A stretch of 64,000 nucleotides of DNA, from assembly GCF_016801865.2 (NCBI RefSeq), contig NC_068938.1, forward strand, positions 48,839,331 to 48,903,330, in the 5' to 3' direction. The position numbers and the translations under genes are program-made. The notes beneath the pieces were generated by a model that had not been told where the DNA came from, did no database searches, and worked only from the letters and a program-made list of their open reading frames with translations. This document shows positions 49,161 to 60,320 of the stretch, in pieces (positions within the stretch are counted from its first letter, which is position 1; every line of letters begins with the position of its first letter). Source of the DNA: Culex pipiens pallens. Its lineage: Eukaryota; Arthropoda; Insecta; Diptera; Culicidae.

Positions 49161-50955
49161 AATATTAAAACGAGTCAAATTAAAAAGCTGTCAAAGGCAA
49201 ACTGATGGGAAATTAAACGAGCTTTCCGGTTAAAATATTTACAAGACTGAAAAATCAAGTATGTCACAAAGAAATTGCCAAAAACCACAAAAAATCCTAT
49301 TTTTTCAACATTTATATTTTTAAAACCACTGTATCTTTACAAGGATTGTACATAGGACAATGGTCAATATGGAGACTTTTAAGTAAAATTGTCTGGCAAA
49401 TCGATTCCCACTATTGGTTATTAAAAATTTTGACGTTTAGACTACTTAAAAAACAGTTTTAGTTAATGATTTTTGTAATTTTTAAGGAGAGACATACCAT
49501 CCTGCATTTTTGTCAGTCTTTTTGTAATATTTTAGGCTATTTCCTCAAAAATTTTGAATGAAAATAAATCGTGACATCACCTTCAAATTTAACTTTTAAA
49601 CTTAAAAACCAAAAAATCGCATGGAAATTGCGCGTATTTTTATTTCAGTGTTTTTTTTAGAAAGCTCGTCCAATTTCCTACAAGTTTGCCTTTGACCACT
49701 TTTTAATTCGATGATACAGTAATTTTTAAATGGCCAAATACAAAAATATTTAAGTAACGCCCCTCTCAAATGTTATTTTCGAGTAAAATTTCTCTCCATT
49801 TACACAAAAATGGCTTATATAAGCCAATGCTTCATTGCAATCGGAGAGGGACGGGTACAAAAGTATCAGAAAATCCTGATTTAAGCTGGAATTGCTCGTT
49901 GTTATAAAATGTAATCATTCTACGAACATTAAAGCAAAATGATTGACATTTCTGAAACTATACAAATTAGTCAAAAATCAATGTGGTAAAATGTTACAAA
50001 AACAGCAATGCAGTGAAATTATTAGTATTTTTTAATTCCAAATTTTAAAGGAAAAAATGTAGCCTGTTTCTTAACATTAAAATAATAGCTAAAAAAAATA
50101 TTCGAAAATAAAATTTGAAGAGAATTATTTCAACTATTTGGAGTTATTTTCTCCTGTGCAAATTTGATAATTTTTGAAAAGTTTTTTTTGTAAAAAAACA
50201 ATTTGAAAAACTCCTAACTTGCACACTATGAACTTAGTCAGAAAAGGTTCTGGAAATCTTTCAAAATGTATTTTTGCCAGTTTCAAAAAATCTCTGTCGA
50301 AACATTATAGCTATGCCATAAAAGTCATCCGTGAAACACTCTTGATCACAATTTGTACTTAGGTCCAGCAAAACATTAAATAATTGAAGATTGTGTTGTT
50401 TGTAAAAGTCGTAAGTCTATGTAATGAAAATTTTATTTCGTCATCAGTGTTGACATTTGGTCTGAGGGTAAGTTTGGCCATACCAATTTCTAAGCCTTAA
50501 TATTGAAAATTTTCATGTTTTCAAACAACTCTTGAAACAAGCCTTACCGGATCAACAATATTTGAAATTACAATTTTAATTGTTTCAATGTACTCGCAGT
50601 GTACGATAATAGAAAATTGATTTTTTTGGGCGACTTATTTTTTTCTAATTTTAATTTCCTTCTATTAAACAAATGATAATTAGAATTTCATCAAAATTTT
50701 GACCTTAGTATTGAAAAAACAATGATTCAAATCCAGTTTTGAAAATATTAAGAATGCAAAATAGCTTCTTTTGAGATAGAAGATACATTGACAAAGTTTC
50801 ATCCACTACCAAAATTAAAAATTGCTTATTTCTTTGATAAATTGAAATGTTAAAAAATCTTTTTTTTCTAAGGGTGATCTCAAAATCTAAAAAAAAAGCC
50901 AGTTAATAATGATATTTTTTTATACTTGAGTTTTTTCTATCAGTAAAATAACACA
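49161..50955. other. AT-rich sequence with one dispersed repeat
   Basis: No terminal repeats or tandem structure. A stretch of about 45 bp at 50137-50182 ('ttattttctcctgtgcaaatttgataattt...') recurs at 52335-52382, so at least that part is repetitive. Confidence 0.4.
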
Positions 50956-52330
50956 TTTTTCACAAAATATTAGATTTTTTCACAAAATATAAGAAAATAT
51001 TAACCTCTTTCATAGCAATCAATTCACCGTGCGTTGATGGCAGGTCAAATATCAATTGGCTCGGTGAGGCAACAAATAAAAACAAACGATCCCATCCGGG
51101 AATTGATTCGCGTTCTTCACTCTCGGGGTGCGAGAAATAAAATATATTGCCAAAGTTGAATTGGCAGGGGCTCAAACAGAATGCAAATCGTGAGGCAAGA
51201 TTGAAAAAGTTATTTCTTTTTTTTCCGAGATAGAGTGTAACTTTTTTTTTTGTTTTGTGTAGCTTAGTTGCGGATGGGGTTTTTTAGATTAGGTCAACAT
51301 TTCAGTTTACCTATTTTTAAAGCTTGAGCAACTTTTTAAGCAAAATAGAGTCAACCTTTTTCATTAATTTCCTTAACTGATGAGTTTTGACATCATAAAG
51401 ATGTCGTTTTCCTACAGATCCCAACAATTGTTAGGGATTATCCCCCGAATCTTGGGAAGGAACTGGTTCCAAGAGTTTTGTTTTACCAAAGCTGGTTGTG
51501 AACAAAACTTCTTGATAAGACCAAGGTGCAGCCTGCTGGGCCGGTCATGCTATGCTTAGCTATGCAAATCCCGGGATGATTTTGTTGGTTTCACCTTCAA
51601 ATCTGGGTTGTTGCAGAGTTCTGGGGATTAGCCCGAACATTACGAGCCCCAAATTTGTTGTCTTCTTTAGGGGGTAGTTTCTTGTATGTTTTATGGATAT
51701 CAACGAAACAAAAAACTTGCTTGTCTTTAATTTTTAAAATGACGACGAAATTTACTCCTTTCAAGCACTCACAAATAAAATCTCCAGACAGTGACGCGCC
51801 ATTTGGCGGGGTAAAATTAATCTCGGTCCGGCCATCCATCATCGAAATTATGCAAAACTTCACCACGTGGATTGGCGTGGAAGGGAGCCTCCCAAAATGG
51901 GGTTATAAATCAAACACGAAATTGCCCCTGTCTGAACGCGTCCGCCGTTCGTTCACCTTAACCCGGGCTGAAATTTCCATGTCATCCAAACGATGTGTCT
52001 CAGCCGGGCGGGACTCGTTTGCAAAACGTCAAAAGTTTGACTTCAAAATGGCAAACCAGCTCAGCCGGCTGGTTGATCGTGGCGGTGGTTTGACTTTATT
52101 AATAGGCAATCGGGGAAGATTATTATATTAACATTTGAGGCGAACTTCATTAAGGGTACATTCGTTGGAAATCAGAGTGCTTTGAAGATGATTGGAAATT
52201 GCGATAAATATTGCAGCGAAACGATTTGCGAAAGGTTAATTCGATTTGGTTTGTGCCATAACATAACTCAGAGCCACACATCGTCCAGCTTAGCTTGTAC
52301 AGTGGGGCTCTGGTTATGGAGACCACAATG
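50956..52330. other. Ordinary, apparently low-copy block
   Basis: More balanced composition, with a 158-codon frame at 51655-52131 overlapped by an antisense frame. No domain is recognisable, and codon choice does not stand out by eye. It may be host intergenic or intronic DNA. Confidence 0.35.
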
Positions 52331-53485
52331 AAGTTTTATTTTCTCCTGTTCAAATTTGATAATTTTTGAAAAGTTTATAAACTATGGTAAAAGAAAGCTT
52401 TGAAATCTTATCCCAAATTTATTAAAGATAATTTTCATTTTTCCCTGCATTTGGATCAACTTTTGTACCCCTCCCCTGTTTACCGAAAAAACATTAAGCA
52501 AAAAAACATTGTTTAAAATTGAAATATTTTAGAAAAAAAACCAAAACTTGTACAATCAAAACATAAAATGAATAACGTTTTTTTTTAATCTTTTTTTCGA
52601 GATAACTTCCATTTAAAAATCAAATGCAAAGCGCCAGCTCCTGTTACGTCCAATCAAGCTCATAATTGGGATTTGGTCTCAGTATGCCCATTGCACAGTG
52701 GTCCGAAACAGAAGTTTAGCGTGACAAAATTTATAGTGGCCACATTTTAAAATTTAGAGCTGTGGTGTCTTCGGGATAAATGATCAGGGTCAATAGGGAC
52801 ATCTTTTGGTATGGTGGACAACAGGGTGGTCCAAGTTTTAGGGTTGTTTAGAATTTTTATTTCCGTGGGATAGCGCTTCAGTGTATTGAAAAAAGTTGTA
52901 GGGAACAACATTCTGAGCAACTTTGCTAAGTAGCACAAAGTTCTATCTTCAAACGAGAAGTTTTTAGACCCTTTTTTGTGATTTTGGTTAAGGTGTTTAT
53001 GAAAAAAATGAGTTTTTTAAATTTATTAGCTCAGACTTAAGTCGTAGCAAGATGGTATCTTTTATACATTTGTTGAACTTATCATAACACACATTTATCT
53101 TCCAATAGAACAAAAGCGGATCTTTGAAACGAGAGTTATAGCCAAAATACAACGAAATAGACGCCATTTTGAAATGTGAATAACTTGAAAAGGTTGTAGG
53201 GTTTGCCTTCGCTCTTGGAAGCATTTGAAAGTACACATTGTAGAGTACATTTGCTGAAAATATCTCGGAGAGTTTTTTTCAACCAAAATTTGAAAATGAG
53301 CATTTTTTCAATCGTTTTTTTGCCTATAACTTTTAATAAAATTGACCAAAATTCGATTTCCAAGAAAAAAAAATGTTAATTTTGACAAGCTCTAAAATTG
53401 TCTAGAAAGGCTTTGGGCCTTTCAAGACAATTTAAAAAATATTCTAGTGGTTGTAAACAAAGAAACAAGTTTGTACTGAAAATTT
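52331..53485. repeat. Repeat-like AT-rich sequence with two dispersed fragments
   Basis: It contains the dispersed stretch at 52335-52382 and a fragment of the 5800-6156 MITE at about 52628-52690 ('ccaatcaagctcataattggga'). The remaining sequence, including 'gtggtccaagttttagggttg', looks like transposon-derived DNA, but I cannot see its ends. Confidence 0.35.
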
Positions 53486-53492
53486 TCAGGTA

Positions 53493-53665
53493 CACAGAAA
53501 AAAAATCAATTCTCGTAATCGTGAATTAAGTTCACGAATGTGAGAACCACGAAGGAATTTATTCATGAGTATGGTGCAATTGCACTATAAACGTGAATAT
53601 ATTCCTTCGTGGTTCTCGCATTCGTGAATTTAATTCACGATTTCGAGAATTGGTTTTTTTCAGTG
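53493..53665. mobile_element. TA-flanked palindromic MITE
   Basis: TA at 53491-53492 and 53666-53667 flank CACAGAAAAAAAATCAATTC and the inverse of CACTGAAAAAAACCAATTCT. The 173-bp element is palindromic almost throughout, with AATCGTGAATT and 'gaaccacgaaggaat' mirrored around the centre near 53580. Confidence 0.85.
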
Positions 53666-53738
53666 TATCAACAAAATTAGTAAAGTTTATTCCAGAAATA
53701 TTTCAGCTAATATAATCTTTTTACAAAAACTGTAACAA

Positions 53739-53957
53739 CGAAAACGAAACTATTGGCACTACGCCCCCCGGGGCATGGCCTTCCTCTAACGTGGGATTTC
53801 TGCTCCAGCGCCTCTGACGAGACAGGAGAAACCGGGACCGACGTTTTACTTCACCATCCGATAGAAGCTCAGTGGATAAGGCGGGAATCGAACCCGCGTC
53901 TCATAGCATCATCGGGATCGGCAGCCGAAGCCGCTACCCCTGCGCCACGAGACCCAC
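53739..53957 (-). mobile_element. tRNA-derived SINE
   Basis: On the minus strand the element begins GGTGGGTCTCGTGGCGC. It has a pol III A box (TGGCGCAGGGGTAGCGGC, 53930-53947) and a B box within GGGTTCGATTCCCGC (53881-53895), then a tRNA-unrelated 3' part. It is flanked by near-identical 9-mers, CTGTAACAA and CTGTGACAA. The tRNA-like part lacks a normal acceptor pairing, so it is not a functional tRNA gene. tRNA-derived SINEs are known in mosquitoes; I do not assign a family name. Confidence 0.85.
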
Positions 53958-54109
53958 CTGTGACAATCAAATATAAATGAGGTAAATTATGTAAAAATCG
54001 AGTTTTTGTGATAAAAGGTTAAAGTAAGATATGAGCAGTTCTTTCAGATTTCGGTCATTCGATTTTTTTGTATTTTTTAATTCGACTGAAACTACACGGA
54101 AAAAAAAGT

Positions 54110-54530
54110 GTGCGAGAAATCGTGAATTTCGATTCATGAATTCGTGAATAATTTTGTGCATGATTTCGTGATACCTTTCATGATTTCATGAATTTTATTC
54201 ATGAAATCGTGCATAAAAATGCACGAATTTATGAATTTAATTCATGGCAAAAATATTTTTACGAATATTCATGAATTTTCCTTCATGAAATCATGCATAT
54301 CACTATTCATGATTTCATGACTGATTTTCATGAAGTCATGACTAAACTTCATGAATTCATGAAAAATATTCATGATTTTACGATTATTTATGCATGCGTA
54401 AATTTTACGTCGTAAAATTTTATTCGCGAATTTATGAATCATGTTTTTCATGATTTCATGAAAGTTTACATGTTTTCATGAATAAAATGCATGAATTCGT
54501 GCATAACATTCATGGGTTTATGAATTTGTA
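54110..54530. repeat. Dense TTCATGAA/ATTCATGAAT tract
   Basis: More than twenty variants of TTCATGAA, CATGATTTCATGA and GAATTCATGAA occur in about 420 bp. Because the core is a perfect palindrome, the tract can pair with itself in many registers. It looks like decayed expansion of a short palindromic unit. Confidence 0.8.
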
Positions 54531-54535
54531 TCCAT

Positions 54536-55320
54536 GTTTATGACGAGTGATCTTGATCAATCAAGAACAGTTTCGTTCGAACTGTCAAGTTTGTTTTTCG
54601 CTTGCCAGTTCAGCCGCGTGTTTATTAGCCACGAAGTCAATCGCGTTGTGACTTGTCGCGTCCTGTTGTGTTTGCCAGTAAAAGTGACCGTGATTTGCGG
54701 ACCCGGGATTTGGAGGTGCTGTCCACCGGAACCGGGAAAAGATCTGCGGCCGTTCCGTTGGAAATGGCAACGGAGCCAAGGGCTAGCAGGAAGAGGACCG
54801 AGCTGCAGGAGGAGGACCGAGCAGTAGGAGAACCGAGCGCGGGAGGATGACCGGGCGGCAGGAGGAGGACCGAGCGGCTAGAGTAGGACCGAGTGGCAAG
54901 AGGAGGGCCGAATGGCAGGAGGAGGACCGAGCAGCAAGAGTAGGACCGAGTGGCAGGAGGAGGAACGAGCGCGGGAGGAGGACCAGGCGGCAGGAGGAGG
55001 GCCGAGCGGCAGGAGGAGTAACAAGGTAAGAGACAGAACAGTTCCCAGTTTGTTTCGATTGTCGAATCAAGGGGAACATGGTCCATAAGACAGTTCCCGT
55101 GTTTTATCTCCGCGTGTGACAGTTTCTTGGTCGTGGACTCGTAGGGATCTCGGTTTTTTCTCAATTGCCGGAGCATTCTACGCGTGTGACAGACAGTGAG
55201 GTTTGTTTTGGTTTTGGAAACGAAAAAATCCCGTTTTTTATCGGTTCTCGTGGATGCGCTGAGTGACATTTCGGTGCTTTGTTTTGAGCTAGAAATGGGG
55301 ACATAGGTAAAGTATGTTAA
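54536..55320 (+). other. GC-rich segment with minisatellite and splice-donor consensus
   Basis: After a balanced leader (54536-54780), a purine-rich GGAGGACCGAGCGGCAGGA minisatellite runs to about 55020 and is followed at once by AAGGTAAGAG, a strong 5' splice-site match. One frame from 54761 starts Met-Ala-Thr-Glu-Pro but stops after 30 codons, and the later frames are repeat artefacts. It could be a captured 5' exon or part of a retroelement leader. No protein family is recognised. Confidence 0.35.
54785..55020. repeat. GC-rich minisatellite, 18-19-bp unit
   Basis: AGGACCGAGCGGCAGGAG and close variants recur about a dozen times. A block of three units near 54866 is repeated near 54923, giving a 57-bp higher-order step. 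Confidence 0.85.
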
Positions 55321-55982
55321 TAATTTTAATGATTTTAATATTGTAAGCATATTATTTTAAAGTACAGTGGATTTAACATATTTAAAGTATTTGAAGTTAA
55401 TAACGTATTTTAATAATTTTAATATTGTGACTTTAAAAGTATCTAAGTATTTCAAGTATTTTAAATATTTCAAGTGTTTACAGTTTGTTGAGTGTTGAAA
55501 TAATTTTAAGCATAATATTTATTTTTTTAAGTATATTCGTTTGTTCAGGTATTTTAATATTAAATGTTTTTAAAGTTTTCAAGTATTTCAAGTATTTGAA
55601 ATAATTGAAGTGTTTAAAGTTTGTTAAGCTTTTAAATAATTTTAAGCAATTAATTTTTTATAGGTATTTTAATATATTTTGGTGCCTTCGGTATGCCCAA
55701 AGAAACCGTTTTGCATCATTAGTTTGTCCATATAATTTTCCATACAAATTTGGCAGCTGGCCATACAAAAATGATGTATGAAAATTCAAAAATCTGTATC
55801 TTTTAAAGGAATTTTTTGATCGATTTGGTGTCTTCGGCAAAGTTGTAGGTATGGATATGGACTACACTGAAAAAAATGATACACGTTAAAAAAAATTTTG
55901 ATTTTTTATTGAACTTTTTGTCACTAAAACTTGATTTGCAAAAAAAAACACTATTTTGAATTTTTTTTTTTCAATTTCTGAT

Positions 55983-56003
55983 TTGTTTTAGAGGACATCA
56001 AAT
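55983..56003. other. 21-bp target duplication, left copy
   Basis: The 21 bases beginning TTGTTTTAGAGGAC are repeated exactly at 57096-57116. They belong to family B, so the duplication arose on insertion. Confidence 0.85.
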
Positions 56004-57095
56004 TAGCATTAGCATTAGCATTTGGAGGACGCCCCACCACCGGAAGGCTCCACAACGCTTATCCCACTGTTTGGTCTGGTTGTGTTAGACCCTCATCCGG
56101 AACAATAATCCAACACGGGAGATACCATGTCTTCATCTTTTGATGAGTGTGTAATACAGCCCAGGGCATAAGGGGGTCCACGCCGGGTCCAAGCTATCCT
56201 CGGGGAAATGAAGGAATGTTAGTAAACACCTATCTAAAGTGCGCAGGGACCCCTACGTCACCTTAGTGGTATAGATATTTGTAGGGAGGTTTTGGACTCA
56301 ATGTTAGTAGGAGAGGTAGAACCCTAGGATATACCCCGAAAGGTATTGCGGGCGAGTCAAGTAGATTTAATTTTTTGATTATTAAACTTATACAGATGAT
56401 TGTACAGTATAAAAGATGCATGATTTACATATATTCGATTTAAAGCCACGGCAGATACAACGCGACGAAGCCGTGCATGATTAAATTGTCTGTAGTAATA
56501 CTAAACCAACCATTTCCTCAGGTAAAAACAATGCCGATTAAACACAGTTTTAACATGTCTGCTGTTAAACTCAAGCTATTGACTGTAAGAGTAAAGCGAA
56601 GTTTATATATTTTTCTATAAATTATTGTGTGTTTAAGCGAAATTCGAGGTTAAAAATGATTAGAATCTTGAATTTAAACTCTTACAGCAATGCGGAGTGA
56701 ACATCAAATATTTATTTATTCATTTGTTTTATTTAAATGCGAGTGTTAGAATTTAAATTAAAACGACCGATTCAAAAAGCATTTAATTAGTTAGAATTTA
56801 ATTATTTTTTGTGTAATGGGATTAATCAGCAAATTTATATTTAAAAAAATCGAATTGATCGTTCAAATCCTAAAGTTTAACCGACGCGTAAAAAACTGTA
56901 CTAATAAAAAGAAAATATTTGTCATTTACGTTATCCTGAAAGAAAATGCATAGAAATTATAGTTCGTGGCCCACTATCCACTCTCATTCAAACACGCATT
57001 TGCACACACACAACATAGAACGAGCTCACCAAATTTGAGGGATCTTCTTGCGTCGATGTTTGTTGGCTTTGATCAATGAAGCGATTCATGTTCAA
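56004..57095 (-). mobile_element. Retroposon-like insert with (GCTAAT)n tail
   Basis: The 1092-bp insert lies between exact 21-bp duplications. Its plus-strand left edge is TAGCATTAGCATTAGCATTT, so on the minus strand it ends in a (GCTAAT)n tail. The part next to the tail (56020-56360) is GC-richer, and the rest is AT-rich without a useful frame. A long duplication and simple-repeat tail fit LINE-type retrotransposition. The body may be an untranslated region or a SINE/LINE hybrid. Confidence 0.7.
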
Positions 57096-57580
57096 TTGTT
57101 TTAGAGGACATCAAATGCCAACTTTTCAGAAATTTCCAGAATGGGTAAAATATTTTCGACCGAGTTATGATTTTTTGAATCATTACAGATTTTTACAAAA
57201 AATTGAAACATTGGTCGCAAAAAATTTTCAACTTCATTTAAATGTAAAATCAAGACTAACATTTGAAAAGAGCCATACATTCAATATTTCGCCCATTTGA
57301 AATGTTAGTCTTGATTTGAAAATTTTGAAAATATTGTTTTCGAAAAGATCGGAACATTTCACGAATGATTCATATTTTAACATTGTAAATCGGATCATAA
57401 GTTGCTGAGATATTGACATAAGAAAATGGTGGGTTGTTTGGGTGAGGCTTAGAAAACATCAATTTTCCTTTTATTAAACCATTGCATGGCAATATCTCAG
57501 CAATTAAGGGTCGTATTAACAAAGTTCAAAAAAGCAAAATACAGAAAATTTTCTCAACTATTCAAAAATATTTTTTTATA

Positions 57581-58503
57581 GGGGAGAGTGGGGAGACTTG
57601 ATCCCCGGGGACACTTGATCCCAAGCCTGTATCTCGTCAGCATGTGGGTAAAACAATTAGCTTTGTTCTAGAAAGTTGTGCGAAATTGACTAAAACTCAT
57701 TGTAGAAAACAAAGAAAAAAATTAAAAAATGTTTCGATTAAGTTACACACAATTTTCTTAAAAGTGCTGCAAAAAACTTCCAAGAGATCTTTTTTCTTTG
57801 TTTTGATAAGTATAGAAAACACTCAAAAATTATTCAAAAAAATATTTTTTATGCATGAATTGTTTGATAAACATATTAGCTCCAAAACCCTTACGCATTT
57901 GACGTTAAATTTATCGTCATACTATTTTTAACAATCAATTGTTTAAAAAAGTGCGTTTAGGAAGACTTGATCCCTGCATTTATACAGTCACTGGAATCAG
58001 CCTCAAGATTAAATAATTGGGCTGGGTTTTCGTACATAGTTTCCTTTAGTATAGTTGTATATAACTTACTGCAGTTTGAACCATTTTTCAAAAGTTTTGT
58101 AAACAAAAATTACCAGCTGCTCAATTTTAATCTAAAAAAGAAAATTTTAAGTTTTCAAATATTTTGCATGCTAAACTTGTTATATTTTGAACACAAACGT
58201 ACAGGTTTAATGTGAAATTGCTGGAACTTATAGAAAATTAAATGTTTGGATGAATGAGAAAAAATTTGCTTAAGATTTCTTCAAAATGTTGAAAGGGGGA
58301 TCAAATTACCTCCAACATTTTGAAAATACCGATTTAAAATATTTTTTTTAAAACGCTTGGCTTGATTCGAAGAGTTTATCTGATAAAAACCCCTTATCAG
58401 CCAAACATAGTTGAATGTTTAAGCTTTCAATTCATGCAAAAAGTTCATTGTTTTGTGCGAAATTGACAGAGTTATGTGCGATACAAAAAAGGGGATCAAG
58501 TCC
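57581..58503. mobile_element. TA-flanked element with GGGGAGA..CTTGATCCCC ends
   Basis: TA precedes GGGGAGAGTGGGGAGACTTG and follows the inverse, GGGGATCAAGTCC. The motif GGAAGACTTGATCCCTGC recurs at about 57958 and 'ggggatcaaattacc' at about 58297. There is no transposase frame. The element interrupts family B between 'attttttt' and 'gtgggcaaacatgggcac', which are close together in copy B7. Confidence 0.65.
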
Positions 58504-59089
58504 TAATGTGGGCAAACATGGGCACTAATTCTTATTAATGAATAACTGAGATTATTTTGAAAAAAGTTTCTTTAAAAATGGCTATAACTTGCAAACGGTG
58601 CAAAACGAAAAATGAATGAAATTTTTTTTTGCGACCAATACTTCGTTTTTTTTTTAATCTGTATGGATTCTAAAAATCTCGAAATTTCTGAAAAGTTGGC
58701 AATTGATGTCCTCTAAAACATATCTGAAATTATAAAAAATAAAAATAGTATTTTTTTTTGCAAATCAAGTTTTTGTGACAAAAAGTGAAGTTAAAAATCA
58801 ATTTTTTTTTCACCTTGCATCATTTTTTTTTCAGTGTAGTCCTTATACATACCTACAACTTTGCCGAAAACAACAAATCGGTAAATAAATTCCTTCTAAA
58901 GATACAGATTTTTGAATTTTTATTCATCATTTTTGTATGGACAGCTGCCAAATTTGTAAGGAAAATTATATGGACAAACTAATTATGCAAAATGGCTTCT
59001 TTGGGCATACCGAAGGCACCAAAAAAGTTTCAGCCTGATTATAAAATACACAAAAAATCAAATAACCGAAATCCGAGAGTATTGCTCTA

Positions 59090-60316
59090 AAGTTAAAAAT
59101 AAGTGATATCTTATTTAAACAGGATCACTGTCCCTTAGCATATGTCTGCACCTCCAGGGCCTCAACAAACGGAATTCAGAGCTAGCAGTCAGGAATTATG
59201 GCAAGATTTGCGAGCTCAAAGTTGATGATATATTAGCCAGATGTTGCATCGCATTGTGCACACATACACATGTATGCATTACCCTGGGCAGCAGAGTGCA
59301 TCAATTTGCATTCGTAATGGGACACAAATCACACGTGAGAGCGTGATTCCAAGACATGCACAACTAAATCACGACACGGTGACTTGATTTTTGATTTGTT
59401 CTTCTCAAAACTGCCATAAAATACTTTCTTCTGATTTTCTCACTCAATTGAAACTCAGTTAAACAAATTCTTCCTCCTGTTTTATTTCTCTCGATATTTA
59501 ATTGAAAAGTATGCCTCCCCAATGAAAACCTGACACCAGTAATCAAACTGTCACACATCGGTAAATTTTCGCGTTACGCATTATTTACTTAACGCACAGT
59601 GGTTTCGAAATTCTCTGGTAGGTAATATAAATTGAAAAAAGTGACACTCGATGAGCTGCCGAAACCGAAATAAATTAAAAATGCAACTCCGTAGTGCGCA
59701 TATTGACCCTCCCCCCCCCCTTCCTTTTTACAATTTTCCTTTTTTTCTCCCTTTGAATAAATTTTGCCTCAGTTTGGCGTGGATTACGGTGTATTTGCGT
59801 GTGCATTATTTATGGAGTGCAAATTTGCTCGAATTGTGCGCAACGCGCTTCGAGACTGAGCAAATAAATATGGACGACGAGTGCGCATTTCGGATGGCTT
59901 TATTGAAAAGTGGCAGTGGGCCCTTCTCGCCAGGTTTTTTTTTCGTTCGATATTTTTACAGCTGAGTGAATACTTATGAGGCGTGCAGAGTGCTGCAAAT
60001 ATGTACTGCATAAGGACAACAAAGTTGCGATGGAAAAGTAAAGCCAGAAAAAAAATCAAGCAATTTTGTATGCTTTTTCAAAAGAAGTGTGAAGAGTGAG
60101 TCCCAAAGTTGCATTTTTTTCGAAAGATTTTTTATCATTTATAGTTTTTTTTTTTTGTAAATTGTAGAAGGAAGTGGCTTAGCAAAAATACTTTAAGGTT
60201 GTATGTGATGAAATATTATTAAATATAAAATACATGCAAAATTGCTACCAGAATTCACACTAATCAATCAAAAATTATTTGCATTAGGAATAAGCGTTGC
60301 AAATATATTCAAGAAG
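59090..60316. other. Ordinary, apparently low-copy block
   Basis: Mixed composition with a polypyrimidine stretch near 59705-59755. No repeats and no recognisable product in either strand's short frames. Confidence 0.35.
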
Positions 60317-60320
60317 TTAA

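Larger units (their letters stand above)
54093..55674. mobile_element. Composite insert in B6: CACGG-type MITE end, ATG-palindrome tract, GC-rich segment, AT-rich tract
   Basis: The left edge TACACGGAAAAAAAAGTG resembles the CACAGAAAA MITE ends, and the next bases (AAATCGTGAATTTCG) resemble 53493-53665. No matching right end is found near 55674. The segment 54536-55320 is far richer in G+C than anything around it and then gives way to AAGTATTT-type sequence. It is probably a MITE that received or captured another sequence. Confidence 0.45.
54033..59089. mobile_element. Family B palindrome, copy B6, with three insertions
   Basis: The left end is GAGCAGTTCTTTCAG at 54033 and the right end is the inverse, ATTGCTCTA, at 59089. 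The arm sequence continues correctly from 54092 to 55675, from 55983 to 57116, and from 57580 to 58504. The intervening pieces (54093-55674, 56004-57095 and 57581-58503) are therefore separate insertions. Confidence 0.75.

Noticed and set aside
51655..52131. 158-codon frame
   Set aside because: It overlaps an antisense frame and shows no family motif. Frames of this length occur by chance in GC-richer patches.
53881..53957. Functional tRNA gene
   Set aside because: The A and B boxes are present, but the element continues into a tRNA-unrelated 3' part, is flanked by short duplications, and lacks convincing acceptor-stem pairing.
54637..55350. 237-codon minus-strand frame with Leu/Pro/Ser repeats
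   Set aside because: The repeats are the minisatellite read in inverse. It is not conserved with any protein type that I recognise.
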